Assembly: GCA_951800645.1 (NCBI GenBank) | Contig: CATOIK010000011.1 | Coordinates: 1-64,000, forward strand | Direction of reading: 5' to 3' | DNA from: an uncultured Eubacteriales bacterium | Lineage (GTDB): Bacteria; Bacillota; Clostridia; Lachnospirales; Lachnospiraceae | Length of the DNA stretch: 64,000 nucleotides | Part shown: positions 19,330 through 28,845 of the stretch, piece after piece | How positions within the stretch are numbered: position 1 is the first letter of the stretch | Layout of the letters: each line of letters begins with the position of its first letter | The notes under the pieces: generated by a model | What the model was told of the DNA's origin: nothing | Database searches by the model: none | Seen by the model: the letters and a program-made list of their open reading frames with translations, nothing else | Position numbers and translations under genes: made by a program

Positions 19330-20538
19330 TTACTTAGATACAGAAATCTTTCTCTCCAGCCTCTCCTGCATCCCACCCATCACAACCACCAGCACCAGCA
19401 GATACACCGGCAGCAGCGCCACGCTTACATGGTTGGCGATCAACCCGAATACAGGCGGCATGACACAGGTTCCTACATAGGCAGAGGCCATCTGCACGCC
19501 GATGATAGCCTGGGATTTTTCCGGCCCAAAGCGCTCCGGCGTAGCGTGGATGACGGAAGGATAAACAGGGGCGCAGCCCAGGCCAATGAGAATCAGCCCT
19601 GCAAAAGAAATGGCACTTCCAAGGGGCAAAACCAGGGGCGCAAACAGAGCCACAAGTCCCAGCACAATTACTCCAATGCCCAGACGAATCATCTGGTTAT
19701 CATTGAATTTCAAGGTCAGAAATCCGCTGAGAGCCCTTCCGGCTGTAATTCCAACATAAAACAGACTGGCAAACCAGGCGGCTGTCTCTGCAGATAGTCC
19801 ATGACGCAGCACAAGGTAGCTGCTGGCCCAGAGGCCGGCTGTCTGCTCAATAGCACAGTAGCAGAAAAAGGTCGCCATCACTTCTTTTGCTCCTGGAATC
19901 CGGACTACATCCGCCAGAGAAAGAGCTCTGACTTCTTCCTCATAAGCAGCATCGGCATCACTGGTATTTCCATCCTGGGAACCGGCCTGCTCCCGTCCCT
20001 TCCATAGCGGCAGACTCAAAAACAAAATCACCGTAAGGACAATCTGAAGCATTCCAATATACCGGTAGCCCATATTCCATCCCTGGCCGCCTGTCAGGGC
20101 AAAGCCCATAATATACGGCCCTACGGACGCCCCCAGGCCCCACATGCAGTGGAGCCAGCTCATATGACGGCTGGCGTAGTGAATAGCTACATAGTTATTT
20201 AAGGCAGCGTCCACACCGCCGGCCCCCAGTCCGTAAGGAATGGCCCACAGGCACAGCTCCAGATAGGAGCTGCTGATAGAAAAACCAAACAGGGCCATGG
20301 CTGTTAAAAGCACGCTGAAGGCCGTCACCTTTCCTGCTCCGAACCGTTTGGTCTGCCGGGCGCTCTGAAGACTGGAAACGATGGTTCCCACAGCAATGAT
20401 CATGGAAATCCCGCCTGCATAGGAAACTGGCACGGAAAACTCCTGGTACATGGCAGGCCAGGCAGCTCCCAAAAGAGAATCCGGAAGCCCCAGGCTGATA
20501 AAGGCCAGGTAAATAATTACCAACAGTAACGAAAACAA
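19330..20538 (-). CDS. MFS transporter
   Basis: 402 aa hydrophobic protein, MFS-like transmembrane pattern, fucose-permease-like. Confidence 0.85.
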   Translation of the reverse strand: MFSLLLVIIYLAFISLGLPDSLLGAAWPAMYQEFSVPVSYAGGISMIIAVGTIVSSLQSARQTKRFGAGKVTAFSVLLTAMALFGFSISSSYLELCLWAIPYGLGAGGVDAALNNYVAIHYASRHMSWLHCMWGLGASVGPYIMGFALTGGQGWNMGYRYIGMLQIVLTVILFLSLPLWKGREQAGSQDGNTSDADAAYEEEVRALSLADVVRIPGAKEVMATFFCYCAIEQTAGLWASSYLVLRHGLSAETAAWFASLFYVGITAGRALSGFLTLKFNDNQMIRLGIGVIVLGLVALFAPLVLPLGSAISFAGLILIGLGCAPVYPSVIHATPERFGPEKSQAIIGVQMASAYVGTCVMPPVFGLIANHVSVALLPVYLLVLVVVMGGMQERLERKISVSK

Positions 20539-20554
20539 AATCCTATCCTCCCAA

Positions 20555-22930
20555 TCAAAGTATCAGCAGCAATCCATGAACTGCAAAGGCTGCAATCCAG
20601 GCCACAACACACTGGCCTGCTGCCACCCCTGCTGCCCATTTTCCGCCCAGCTCCCGCTTTACTGCTGCCACTGCAGCCACGCAGGGAGTATACAAAAGGC
20701 AGAATACCAGCAGAGAGGCAGCTCCGGCAGCCGACAGGGTGCCAAGCAGCGCATCTGTAGAACCAAACAGCACAGTCAGGGTAGCTACCACACTCTCCTT
20801 TGCCATAAAACCGGTAATCAGAGCGGTGGAAATCCGCCAGTCTCCAAAGCCCAGCGGCGCAAACACCGGAGTAATCACCCCTGCTGCCATAGCCAGAATA
20901 CTGTCCTGAGAATCGGACACCATATTAAACTGCAAGTCAAAGCTCTGCAGGAACCAGATAACAATGGTTGCCAGGAAAATCACCGTAAAGGCCCGCTCCA
21001 AAAAGTCCTTGGCCTTCTCCCACAGCAGATGCACCACATTCTTGGCCCCCGGCATCCGGTAGTTAGGAAGCTCCATCACAAAGGGAACTGCCTCCCCCTT
21101 AAACATGGTTTTCTTGTAAATCAGGGCCATCAGAATGCCCATGACGATGCCGAACAGGTAAAGACCGATCATTACCAAAGCTGCATGCTCCGGGAAGAAA
21201 ACTTCCGTAAAAAAGGCATAAATTGGCAGCTTTGCCGTACAGCTCATGAAAGGCGTAAGCAGAATCGTCATCTTCCGGTCCCTTGCAGACGGCAGGGTGC
21301 GGCTGGCCATAACGCCGGGAACGGTACAGCCAAAGCCGATCAGCATCGGCACGATGCTTCGGCCGGACAGGCCCAGCTTTCTTAACAGCTTATCCATAAT
21401 AAACGCCACCCTTGCCATGTAGCCGCTGTCTTCCAGAATAGACAGAAAGAAGAACAGGGTTACGATGATAGGCAGAAAGCTTAACACGCCGCCTACGCCG
21501 CTCATAATACCGTCCACAATAAGGGACTGCAGCACTTCGTTGACCCCGGCCTCTGCCATGGCAGCAGCCGCCAGGTCTGTAATCCAGGAGATGCCGCTTT
21601 CTAAAAGTTCCTGAAGGGCTGCTCCCACCACATTGAAGGTCAGCCAGAATACCAGCCCCATAATGCCGATAAACGCCGGGATGCCTGTGTATTTTCCAGT
21701 CAGTATCTGGTCCATCCGCTTGCTTCTGGCCCGCTCCCTGCTCTCCCTGGGTTTTACTACAGTCTGGTCGCAGACCCGGTGAATAAAGGAAAAGCGCATT
21801 CCGGCAATGGCAGACGCCCGGTCCATGCCGGTCTCCTCCTCTGTCTGACAGGCGATGTGCTCTAACATCTCCTGCTCATTCTGAGACAGCTCCAGCTTTT
21901 CTAAAATCCGGTCGTCTCCCTCTAAAATCTTGCTGGCGGCAAACCGCACCGGAATAGCCGCCTTTCTGGCGTGATCCTCGATCAGATGCATCACTGCATG
22001 GATGCCCCGGTGCACGCCGCTGTCTGTATCACTGCACAGATCTGCTCTGGCCGGCGCCTCCTGATACTTTGCAATATGTACTGCATGGCGCACCAGCTCC
22101 TCAATACCCTCGCCTTTGGCGGCAGAGATAGGCACCACCGGCACTCCCAAAAAGGCCTCCATCTCATTGACCAGCACAGCCCCGTTATTTTCCCACAGCT
22201 CATCCATCATATTCAGAGCCACAACCATAGGCATCTGCAGCTCTAAAAGCTGCATAGTCAGATACAGATTCCGCTCGATATTGGTAGCGTCCACAATGTT
22301 AATGATTCCCTTGGGCTTTTCCTGCAGCAAAAATTCCCTGGTAACGATTTCCTCGCTGCTGTAAGGGGACATGGAATAAATTCCCGGCAGGTCTGTGATC
22401 AAGGTGTTGGGATAGCCCTTTATCACACCGTCCTTCCGGTCTACCGTAACCCCTGGAAAGTTGCCTACATGCTGGTTAGATCCGGTCAACTGGTTAAACA
22501 GGGTTGTTTTTCCGCAGTTCTGGTTTCCTACCAAAGCAAAGGTCAGGGTCGTATCCTCAGGAAGCGGCGTCTCCGACCCTTTCTTATGATACTTTCCGCT
22601 TTCGCCGTATCCGGGATGCTCCGCCTGTTTCCTGTGGGCCGGCCGCAGTTCTTTCCTTGTTCTTATTTCCGGATGCTCCGAAACCGGCGCTTTTTCTGCT
22701 TCGTCCCAGCCCTGGCTGATTTCAATCTTTTCCGCGTCATCCAGCCGCAGCGTCAGCTCATAGCCATGTATTTTTAATTCCACCGGGTCGCCCATAGGCG
22801 CGTATTTTACAACCGTCACCTCCGCTCCCTGAATCAAGCCCATGTCCAGGAAATGCTGGCGCAGCGCACCGCTGCCGCCTACAGAGAGTATGGTAGCTGT
22901 TTTTCCGATTGGCAGTTCTTTTAATGTCAT
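20555..22930 (-). CDS. feoB: Ferrous iron transporter FeoB with fused N-terminal FeoA domain
   Basis: N-terminal MTLKELPIGKTATILSVGGSGALRQHFLDMGLIQGAEVTVVKYAPMGDP (FeoA), then GNQNCGKTTLFNQLTG GTPase and Gate domains. Confidence 0.95.
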   Translation of the reverse strand: MTLKELPIGKTATILSVGGSGALRQHFLDMGLIQGAEVTVVKYAPMGDPVELKIHGYELTLRLDDAEKIEISQGWDEAEKAPVSEHPEIRTRKELRPAHRKQAEHPGYGESGKYHKKGSETPLPEDTTLTFALVGNQNCGKTTLFNQLTGSNQHVGNFPGVTVDRKDGVIKGYPNTLITDLPGIYSMSPYSSEEIVTREFLLQEKPKGIINIVDATNIERNLYLTMQLLELQMPMVVALNMMDELWENNGAVLVNEMEAFLGVPVVPISAAKGEGIEELVRHAVHIAKYQEAPARADLCSDTDSGVHRGIHAVMHLIEDHARKAAIPVRFAASKILEGDDRILEKLELSQNEQEMLEHIACQTEEETGMDRASAIAGMRFSFIHRVCDQTVVKPRESRERARSKRMDQILTGKYTGIPAFIGIMGLVFWLTFNVVGAALQELLESGISWITDLAAAAMAEAGVNEVLQSLIVDGIMSGVGGVLSFLPIIVTLFFFLSILEDSGYMARVAFIMDKLLRKLGLSGRSIVPMLIGFGCTVPGVMASRTLPSARDRKMTILLTPFMSCTAKLPIYAFFTEVFFPEHAALVMIGLYLFGIVMGILMALIYKKTMFKGEAVPFVMELPNYRMPGAKNVVHLLWEKAKDFLERAFTVIFLATIVIWFLQSFDLQFNMVSDSQDSILAMAAGVITPVFAPLGFGDWRISTALITGFMAKESVVATLTVLFGSTDALLGTLSAAGAASLLVFCLLYTPCVAAVAAVKRELGGKWAAGVAAGQCVVAWIAAFAVHGLLLIL

Positions 22931-23049
22931 ACCATGTTCCCCTTTTATTCTTTATCTTGATGATAATTTTCCTCAACATTAGTTATACCTAACCCGCAGA
23001 GAAAAGTCAAGTTAAAACCTCACAACTTTCCGGAGAAACTCCCCTTTTT

Positions 23050-23211
23050 CTACTTCCCGTCCTCTTTTCCGGCGCTGTGACTGCAGCCTTGGCAAAAACC
23101 GGCAGAAGGACAGCCGCAGCAGCCTCCGCCCCGCTTTTTTCTCCGGATATACCCATAAACCGCCCCGCCGGCTGCCAAAAGCACTGCGCCGGCCACAATA
23201 AGATCTGCCAT
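23050..23211 (-). CDS. FeoB-associated Cys-rich membrane protein (53 aa, not in ORF track)
   Basis: Translation MADLIVAGAVLLAAGGAVYGYIRRKKRGGGCCGCPSAGFCQGCSHSAGKEDGK*, one TM helix plus CCxCxxxxxCxxC, directly upstream of feoB. Confidence 0.9.
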   Translation of the reverse strand: MADLIVAGAVLLAAGGAVYGYIRRKKRGGGCCGCPSAGFCQGCSHSAGKEDGK

Positions 23212-23327
23212 TTCCCTCTCCTGCCCATATAAAATGCCTGAAAGAATGGGGCTGCCGCAAAATGTAATAAATACAGAAAAGTATATAATTACATTTTGTG
23301 ACAGCCCGCTGCCATTTAAATCATGTT

Positions 23328-24521
23328 TTAGTTGGTAAAGTTATCAAAATAACCCTGTACCAGAATGATGGGGGTTCCCTTATCTCCGGAACCACTGGTC
23401 AAATCACAGAGAGATCCAATCAGATCTGTCAGTCTTCTGGGGGTAGTGCCCTGAGCGGCCATATTGCCTACCAGGCTGCCGTCTTTCTCTTTGATTCTCT
23501 TGGAAATAGCGTCCTGAAGCGCCTGACCGGACAAATCCTTAAAGTCATTATCTGCCAGGTATTTTAACTTCAGCTCGTTAGGGGTTCCCTCCAGGCCCGG
23601 AGTATATGCCGGAGAAACCACCGGATCTGCCAGCTCCCAGATTTTTCCTGCCGGATCCTTGAATGCACCGTCGCCGTATACCATAACCTCTACATGCTTT
23701 CCGGTTTTGTCCAGAAGCTGTTTCTGAATATCCAGCACAAAATCCGTGCACTCTCTGGGGAACAGCTTTACAGCATCCTCCGTAGACTTGTTGGAGCCTA
23801 ACAGGCCATATTTCTCATTACAGCCGCTTCCGTTAATGGAAGCAGTCATAATATCATCTAAACCGCATACTCTCTCAGCGCCTGCTGCCTTCAGAATCCG
23901 TTTGGTTCTTGCGCGGGTATGGATGTCGCAGGTCAGCACATTCTTGGTGTAATCCAGAATAACGCTGGGATTATTTGCAAAAATCACCTCTACCTCAGCG
24001 CCTGCCTCTTTCACAATCTGGCTGTAGTAATCTACATAGTCCACGCCGGTGAACTCATGCTTGTTCTCGCCAAACAGCTCCCGGTAGCGGGCCAGATTCA
24101 ACACATCGCTGTAGGGGTTGATGCCTGCCTCGTCTAATTTATCCAGGGACACCAGCTCATTTCCCACCTCATCGCTGGGATAGCTGAGCATGAGAACAAC
24201 CTTCTTTGCTCCCATGGCAATGCCCTTTAAGCAAATGGCAAAACGGTTTCTGGACAGAATCGGGAAGATAACGCCGATCGTTTCTCCGCCCAGCTTTGCC
24301 TTCACATCCTCGGCGATTGCCTGGACGCTGGCGTAGTTACCCTGAGATCTTGCCACAACTGACTCGGTCACTGCGACTACATCCCGGTCTCTCAATGCAA
24401 ATCCTTCGCTGTCTGCAGCCTCCAGAACACTGGTCACAACGATGTCAGCCAGTTTATCACCTTCCCGGATGATTGGGCAGCGGACGCCTCTCGATACTGT
24501 TCCTACTTTTCTTTCGCTCAT
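23328..24521 (-). CDS. Coenzyme F420-0:L-glutamate ligase-like (CofE family) protein
   Basis: 397 aa; [20 protein letters not shown], family-like organisation through the full length. Confidence 0.8.
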   Translation of the reverse strand: MSERKVGTVSRGVRCPIIREGDKLADIVVTSVLEAADSEGFALRDRDVVAVTESVVARSQGNYASVQAIAEDVKAKLGGETIGVIFPILSRNRFAICLKGIAMGAKKVVLMLSYPSDEVGNELVSLDKLDEAGINPYSDVLNLARYRELFGENKHEFTGVDYVDYYSQIVKEAGAEVEVIFANNPSVILDYTKNVLTCDIHTRARTKRILKAAGAERVCGLDDIMTASINGSGCNEKYGLLGSNKSTEDAVKLFPRECTDFVLDIQKQLLDKTGKHVEVMVYGDGAFKDPAGKIWELADPVVSPAYTPGLEGTPNELKLKYLADNDFKDLSGQALQDAISKRIKEKDGSLVGNMAAQGTTPRRLTDLIGSLCDLTSGSGDKGTPIILVQGYFDNFTN

Positions 24522-24756
24522 TTGAACTCCTCTTTTCTAGTTGCCTGTAGCCGGCACCTATGCTTGGTCTTTTCAGACCGCTTTTTTGCCAACGCATACA
24601 GTATAACTCACTTTATACGAATAGGCAAGAACCCAAACTAATAAATCTTATTAGAAATACTAATAAATTTTGCCTAAAATTTCTGCAGAATTGATACTAG
24701 TGTGCTGACGCATTATACCTGGCAAAACTCCGCAGGATATTCGTTTATCTGATACA

Positions 24757-25143
24757 TTAAGATTCCGGCGTCTCCCTGGTCTGATAATAAAACTGAATTT
24801 CCAGCCTGGAACGGTCAAACCGGATACCGTATATGTCCCATGGGCCAGGCTTTCCCTCCCGGATCTCCTCCGGTACTGCCCACTCTGCCTGATACTGCTC
24901 CTGCAGCCGGATAAAGGAAAACTCTGACCCGCTTTTTGCCCAGGCTCCTGCCCCTAACACTGCCGCTTCCCCAAGCGCCGCTGCCGCCAGCCACCGCCGC
25001 TGCCTGCGCCCCATTTCTGCCCAGGCTCCTGCTTTTCTGGCTGCCTCTCTCACAGAGATTCTCCTCCAGCTCCGATCCTGTTTTTTCCAGCGATACTTCA
25101 ACCGCCTGCTCCTTTCATATCCTTCTACCGCCGTCAGGCCCAC
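24757..25143 (-). CDS. Hypothetical membrane-anchored protein
   Basis: 128 aa ORF with one hydrophobic segment (WLAAAALGEAAVLGAGAWA). Confidence 0.45.
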   Translation of the reverse strand: MGLTAVEGYERSRRLKYRWKKQDRSWRRISVREAARKAGAWAEMGRRQRRWLAAAALGEAAVLGAGAWAKSGSEFSFIRLQEQYQAEWAVPEEIREGKPGPWDIYGIRFDRSRLEIQFYYQTRETPES

Positions 25144-25196
25144 AATTCCAAAGAAACCAGGCCGGATTTTCTCATCCGCCTGGCTTCTTCTTTTCT

Positions 25197-25580
25197 TTAC
25201 TGGGCTTTGGTTGTCTCTTTAGTCCGGGTTTCTCCGGTAATGTCTTCCACGCCCTTCTCAACATCGTTGATCAGACCGTCAATCACGCCGCCAGTCTCAT
25301 CTGCTGCGCGGGTCGCGCCGGTTGTGGAACCGCCGTTTCCGGCTCCGCCATTGGTGGTAGTACCGCCGTTTCCGCCAGTCATCCCTGCTCCGCCGGTTTC
25401 TTCACCGCCGGAACGAGTCGTTTCACCTCCGCCGGAACGAGTCGTCTCCCCGGCAGACTGGGTCGTTGCCGTAGTCCCGCCTGAATTCGTATCGTTCCCA
25501 TTGCCGCAGCCGGTAAGAGACATCACAGCCAATGCAAACAACAATGCGCAACATGTCATTCTGATTCTTTTCATAAACAA
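25197..25580 (-). CDS. Low-complexity Gly/Thr-rich lipoprotein
   Basis: 127 aa; lipobox-like LAVMSLTGCGNG followed by repeated GGETTRSGG. Confidence 0.7.
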   Translation of the reverse strand: MFMKRIRMTCCALLFALAVMSLTGCGNGNDTNSGGTTATTQSAGETTRSGGGETTRSGGEETGGAGMTGGNGGTTTNGGAGNGGSTTGATRAADETGGVIDGLINDVEKGVEDITGETRTKETTKAQ

Positions 25581-25692
25581 TTCTCCTTTCGCTTTTGTTC
25601 TTAGTATGCGAAAGAAGCTGCCGATTTATGAACAAATCCCGCTGCCGTTTCTGTCAAATTTTTCCGCAGATTTTTTACTGTCTGAAACCGGA

Positions 25693-26457
25693 TTATGAAG
25701 CCGCTTCGATTACATCTGCCATGGTATAAAGCCCCGGCGCTTTTCCTGCCAGGAACAGGGCTGCCTCCAGAGCGCCTTTTCCAAAAACAGCTTTAGAATA
25801 GGCAGTGTGAGAAAAAGTAATCACCTCATCGGTGCCTGCAAAGATGACATCGTGCTCACCTACAATGGAACCGCCCCGGACGGAGGAGATGCCAATTTCC
25901 CTGGGATCCCGCTTTACCCGCTCAGTGCTGCGGTCGTATTTATAATGATACTGCCGGTTCATGGCCTCATTGATGGAATCTGCCAAAGCCAGCGCCGTTC
26001 CGCTGGGAGCATCCACCTTTTTATTGTGATGCTTTTCTACAATTTCTACATCAAACCCGGCTGGCGACAACACTCTGGCTGCATCCTGCAAAAGCTTCAA
26101 AAGGGTATTGACGCCTAAAGACATATTGGCAGAGCGAAGAACCGCCGTCTTTTTGCTAGTCTCCTCTACCTTTTTCATCTGCTCATCAGACAGGCCTGTG
26201 GTACAAAGAACCAGCGGCATCTTATTGTCGCCGCAGTAGTTCAAAAGACGATCCACTGCCTTTGCAGATGCAAAATCCACAATCACATCTGCCGGTTCCG
26301 TACATTTCTCCAGAGAGGAAAATACCGGATAGCCCAGACTGTCATCCTGCTTTACATCCACGCCGGCCACAATCTGGATTCCTTCCATCTCCTTTGCCAG
26401 ACCGGTAATGGTGCGTCCCATGGCGCCGCAGCAGCCATGCATAATCATCCGAATCAT
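25693..26457 (-). CDS. dapB: 4-hydroxy-tetrahydrodipicolinate reductase
   Basis: 254 aa; HGCCGAMGRTI, VEKHHNKKVDAPSGTAL. Confidence 0.97.
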   Translation of the reverse strand: MIRMIMHGCCGAMGRTITGLAKEMEGIQIVAGVDVKQDDSLGYPVFSSLEKCTEPADVIVDFASAKAVDRLLNYCGDNKMPLVLCTTGLSDEQMKKVEETSKKTAVLRSANMSLGVNTLLKLLQDAARVLSPAGFDVEIVEKHHNKKVDAPSGTALALADSINEAMNRQYHYKYDRSTERVKRDPREIGISSVRGGSIVGEHDVIFAGTDEVITFSHTAYSKAVFGKGALEAALFLAGKAPGLYTMADVIEAAS

Positions 26458-26478
26458 TTAAGCTCCTCCTGATCTCAC

Positions 26479-27363
26479 TTACAGAATTCCGTAGTCTTCC
26501 ATAGCCTTCTTAAGCCGCGCCTGGTTCTCCGGCTCCATCTCCGTAAGCGGCAGGCGCAGCGGGCCTGCTTCCTTGCCCATCAGGTTCAAGGCTGCCTTTA
26601 CCGGAATGGGGTTTACTTCACAGAACAAGGCGTTAATCAGCGGAAGGGCCTCCAACTGCATCTGTCTGGCCTTCTCTACATTGCCCTTAAAGTAATTTTC
26701 GCAAATATCGTGGGTCTGTCTGGGAGCGATGTTGGACAGAACGGAAATGACGCCCTTTCCGCCCAGGGAAAGCAGCGGCACGATCTGGTCGTCGTTTCCG
26801 GAGTAAACATCCACATCCTCTCCGCCTAAGTGGAGAATCTCCGCAATAGCGGAAAAGTTTCCGCTGGCTTCCTTTACACCTACGATGTTGGGTACTTCCC
26901 TGCAAAGCTTTACAATGGTCTCCGGCTTCATGGTTACGCCGGTTCGTCCCGGAATGTGGTATAAGAGAATGGGAATGCTTACTGCTTCTGCAATTTCCGT
27001 AAAGTGCTTTATCAAGCCGTTCTGGGTAGCCTTATTATAGTAAGGAGTTACCAGCAGAAGGCCGTCTGCCCCAGCCTCCTCAGCGTCTTTGGATTTTTTT
27101 ACAGCCTCTCTGGTACAGTTGGAACCAGTTCCTGCAATAACCGGAACCCGGTGATTTACCTGCTGACATACAAAGCGGATTAAATCGTTGTCTTCCTCGT
27201 GGGTCATAGTAGAAGACTCCCCGGTAGTGCCGCACACAATGATGGCGTCTGTACCGCCGGCAATCTGTTCCTCCACCAGCTCCGCCATTTTCTCATAATT
27301 TACGTCTCCATTAGGTTTAAAGGGGGTAATAATTGCAACGCCTGCTCCTTCAAAAATAGCCAT
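26479..27363 (-). CDS. dapA: 4-hydroxy-tetrahydrodipicolinate synthase
   Basis: MAIFEGAGVAIITPF, VCGTTGESSTMTHEE, LLYHIPGRTGV; start moved to 27363 behind AGGAGCTG. Confidence 0.97.
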   Translation of the reverse strand: MAIFEGAGVAIITPFKPNGDVNYEKMAELVEEQIAGGTDAIIVCGTTGESSTMTHEEDNDLIRFVCQQVNHRVPVIAGTGSNCTREAVKKSKDAEEAGADGLLLVTPYYNKATQNGLIKHFTEIAEAVSIPILLYHIPGRTGVTMKPETIVKLCREVPNIVGVKEASGNFSAIAEILHLGGEDVDVYSGNDDQIVPLLSLGGKGVISVLSNIAPRQTHDICENYFKGNVEKARQMQLEALPLINALFCEVNPIPVKAALNLMGKEAGPLRLPLTEMEPENQARLKKAMEDYGIL

Positions 27364-27479
27364 TTTCAGCTCCTCCTTAAAAGTAAAAAAGGTATCTGTG
27401 ATATAAAAAGGGCCGACACCGGTCAGCCCTTCAAACAATGCCTAATCTTTACTTATACTAGCATTATCACGAAAAAATG

Positions 27480-27968
27480 TCAACTTAAAACCTCTGCCCG
27501 CTCTACCTTATCTGCCATCCGGCATATCTCGTCCGGCAAAATCTTTCCGGTGAGAATAACATCCGTCTCATCCCGGTATTCTAAAATTAGCTGCAAATCC
27601 TTTTCCGTAATAATTTTCTGGTCAATCAGGCCCAAAGCCTCGTCTAACACCAGCAGATCGCAGCAGCCGGTAGAAAGCACCTTTTTAGCATAATTCAGAC
27701 CGTTTAAGATATTGAGGCACTCCTCTCTCTGGGCGTCCTCCGTCAGCTCATCAAAATAGCAGTCTGCCTTTTCAAAGCGAAAAATTTTCATCTCCGGCTC
27801 CAGCCGCTTATACAGCTCCAGGTTTTCCTGTCTGCGGCTCCCCTTTAAAAACTGAATAATCACTACCTGCTGCTGATGGGTGGCTGCCTGAACTGCCTTT
27901 CCCAGGGCCATGGCTGTCTTGCCGGACCCTTCATCGCCGCAGATGATTTCAATTTTCCCTGTACTCAT
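27480..27968 (-). CDS. Cob(I)yrinic acid a,c-diamide adenosyltransferase-like (CobO/BtuR family)
   Basis: GDEGSGKTAMALGKAVQA, VVIIQFLKG, LLVLDEALG; start MSTGKIEI at 27968 preferred. Confidence 0.8.
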   Translation of the reverse strand: MSTGKIEIICGDEGSGKTAMALGKAVQAATHQQQVVIIQFLKGSRRQENLELYKRLEPEMKIFRFEKADCYFDELTEDAQREECLNILNGLNYAKKVLSTGCCDLLVLDEALGLIDQKIITEKDLQLILEYRDETDVILTGKILPDEICRMADKVERAEVLS

Positions 27969-28073
27969 CCCTGCGCACCTCTTTATTTTATCTGAATTGG
28001 CGTTTTTCGTACTTTTTTGCCTTCCCATGTAAAGTGTGCTTATATTACCACACTATAGGACTTTTTGCAAGTT

Positions 28074-28706
28074 TTATTCTTCACTGCCGCATTCCAGCTT
28101 GCTGATAGACACCTCATAAGCCACCCGCTTTTCGCACTCTGTCTCACTCAGCTTCTTGGTATATTCCCGGCTCTGAACCCGTCCCCAGACACGGACCCTT
28201 GTGCCAACCTCAAATCCCGAAGCAAACCGGGCATTTCTTCCCCAGGCGATACATGGTATGTAATCCGACTTTCCATAAGGCCGGTTCACTGCCAGCAGAA
28301 TATCCGCAATCTCCCGCCCCAACGGCGTCTTCCGGTAAATCGGGGCCTTGCAGATATAACCGTCCAGAAAAATCTGGTTGGTTTTGGTATAGTCCGTAAA
28401 CTCCTCCATAAAATTGATTTCCCGCACAAACACCGATAATACCAGCCTGTTCTTTACCCCTTCATGCCGGTTGTAAGACCGGAACTGCCCAATCGCCTCT
28501 ACTGTACATCCCCGATAATCTTCCTGCACATTGATAAGCCGCTCCGAAATCATAAGCGGAATAACATCCGCCTGTTCACTCAGCCTGTTGACAGCCAGAT
28601 CCACCAGATAAAACCCTTCCCCAAACACCTCATGGCTAAACGAAAATCCAGAGATAATCTCTCCAATCACACTCACTCTGTTATTCTCAATGACTTTTTC
28701 CGACAT
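28074..28706 (-). CDS. Single-stranded DNA-binding-like protein with OB-fold repeats
   Basis: MSEKVIENNRVSVIGEIISGFSF...; SSB-like KTPLGREIADILLAVNRPYGKSDYIPCIAWGRNA. Confidence 0.75.
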   Translation of the reverse strand: MSEKVIENNRVSVIGEIISGFSFSHEVFGEGFYLVDLAVNRLSEQADVIPLMISERLINVQEDYRGCTVEAIGQFRSYNRHEGVKNRLVLSVFVREINFMEEFTDYTKTNQIFLDGYICKAPIYRKTPLGREIADILLAVNRPYGKSDYIPCIAWGRNARFASGFEVGTRVRVWGRVQSREYTKKLSETECEKRVAYEVSISKLECGSEE

Positions 28707-28845
28707 GGTACTTCTCTCCTCTAACTTTTTACTTTTTGGACATATTGTCACTAGTAAACATATGAGAGAATACCAAAAACAATGAAACAAACCGTTCGCC
28801 TAATATCGACAAAATTCGCCCTTCAAATGCCAATGCCGGAGGCTC

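Noticed and set aside
20576-21385. 269-aa plus-strand ORF opposite feoB
   Set aside because: Antisense artefact; composition is rich in His/Cys/Gln/Arg and matches nothing I recognise.
23007-23260. ORFs of 73 and 82 aa upstream of feoB
   Set aside because: They are wrong frames overlapping the 53-aa FeoB-associated Cys-rich gene.
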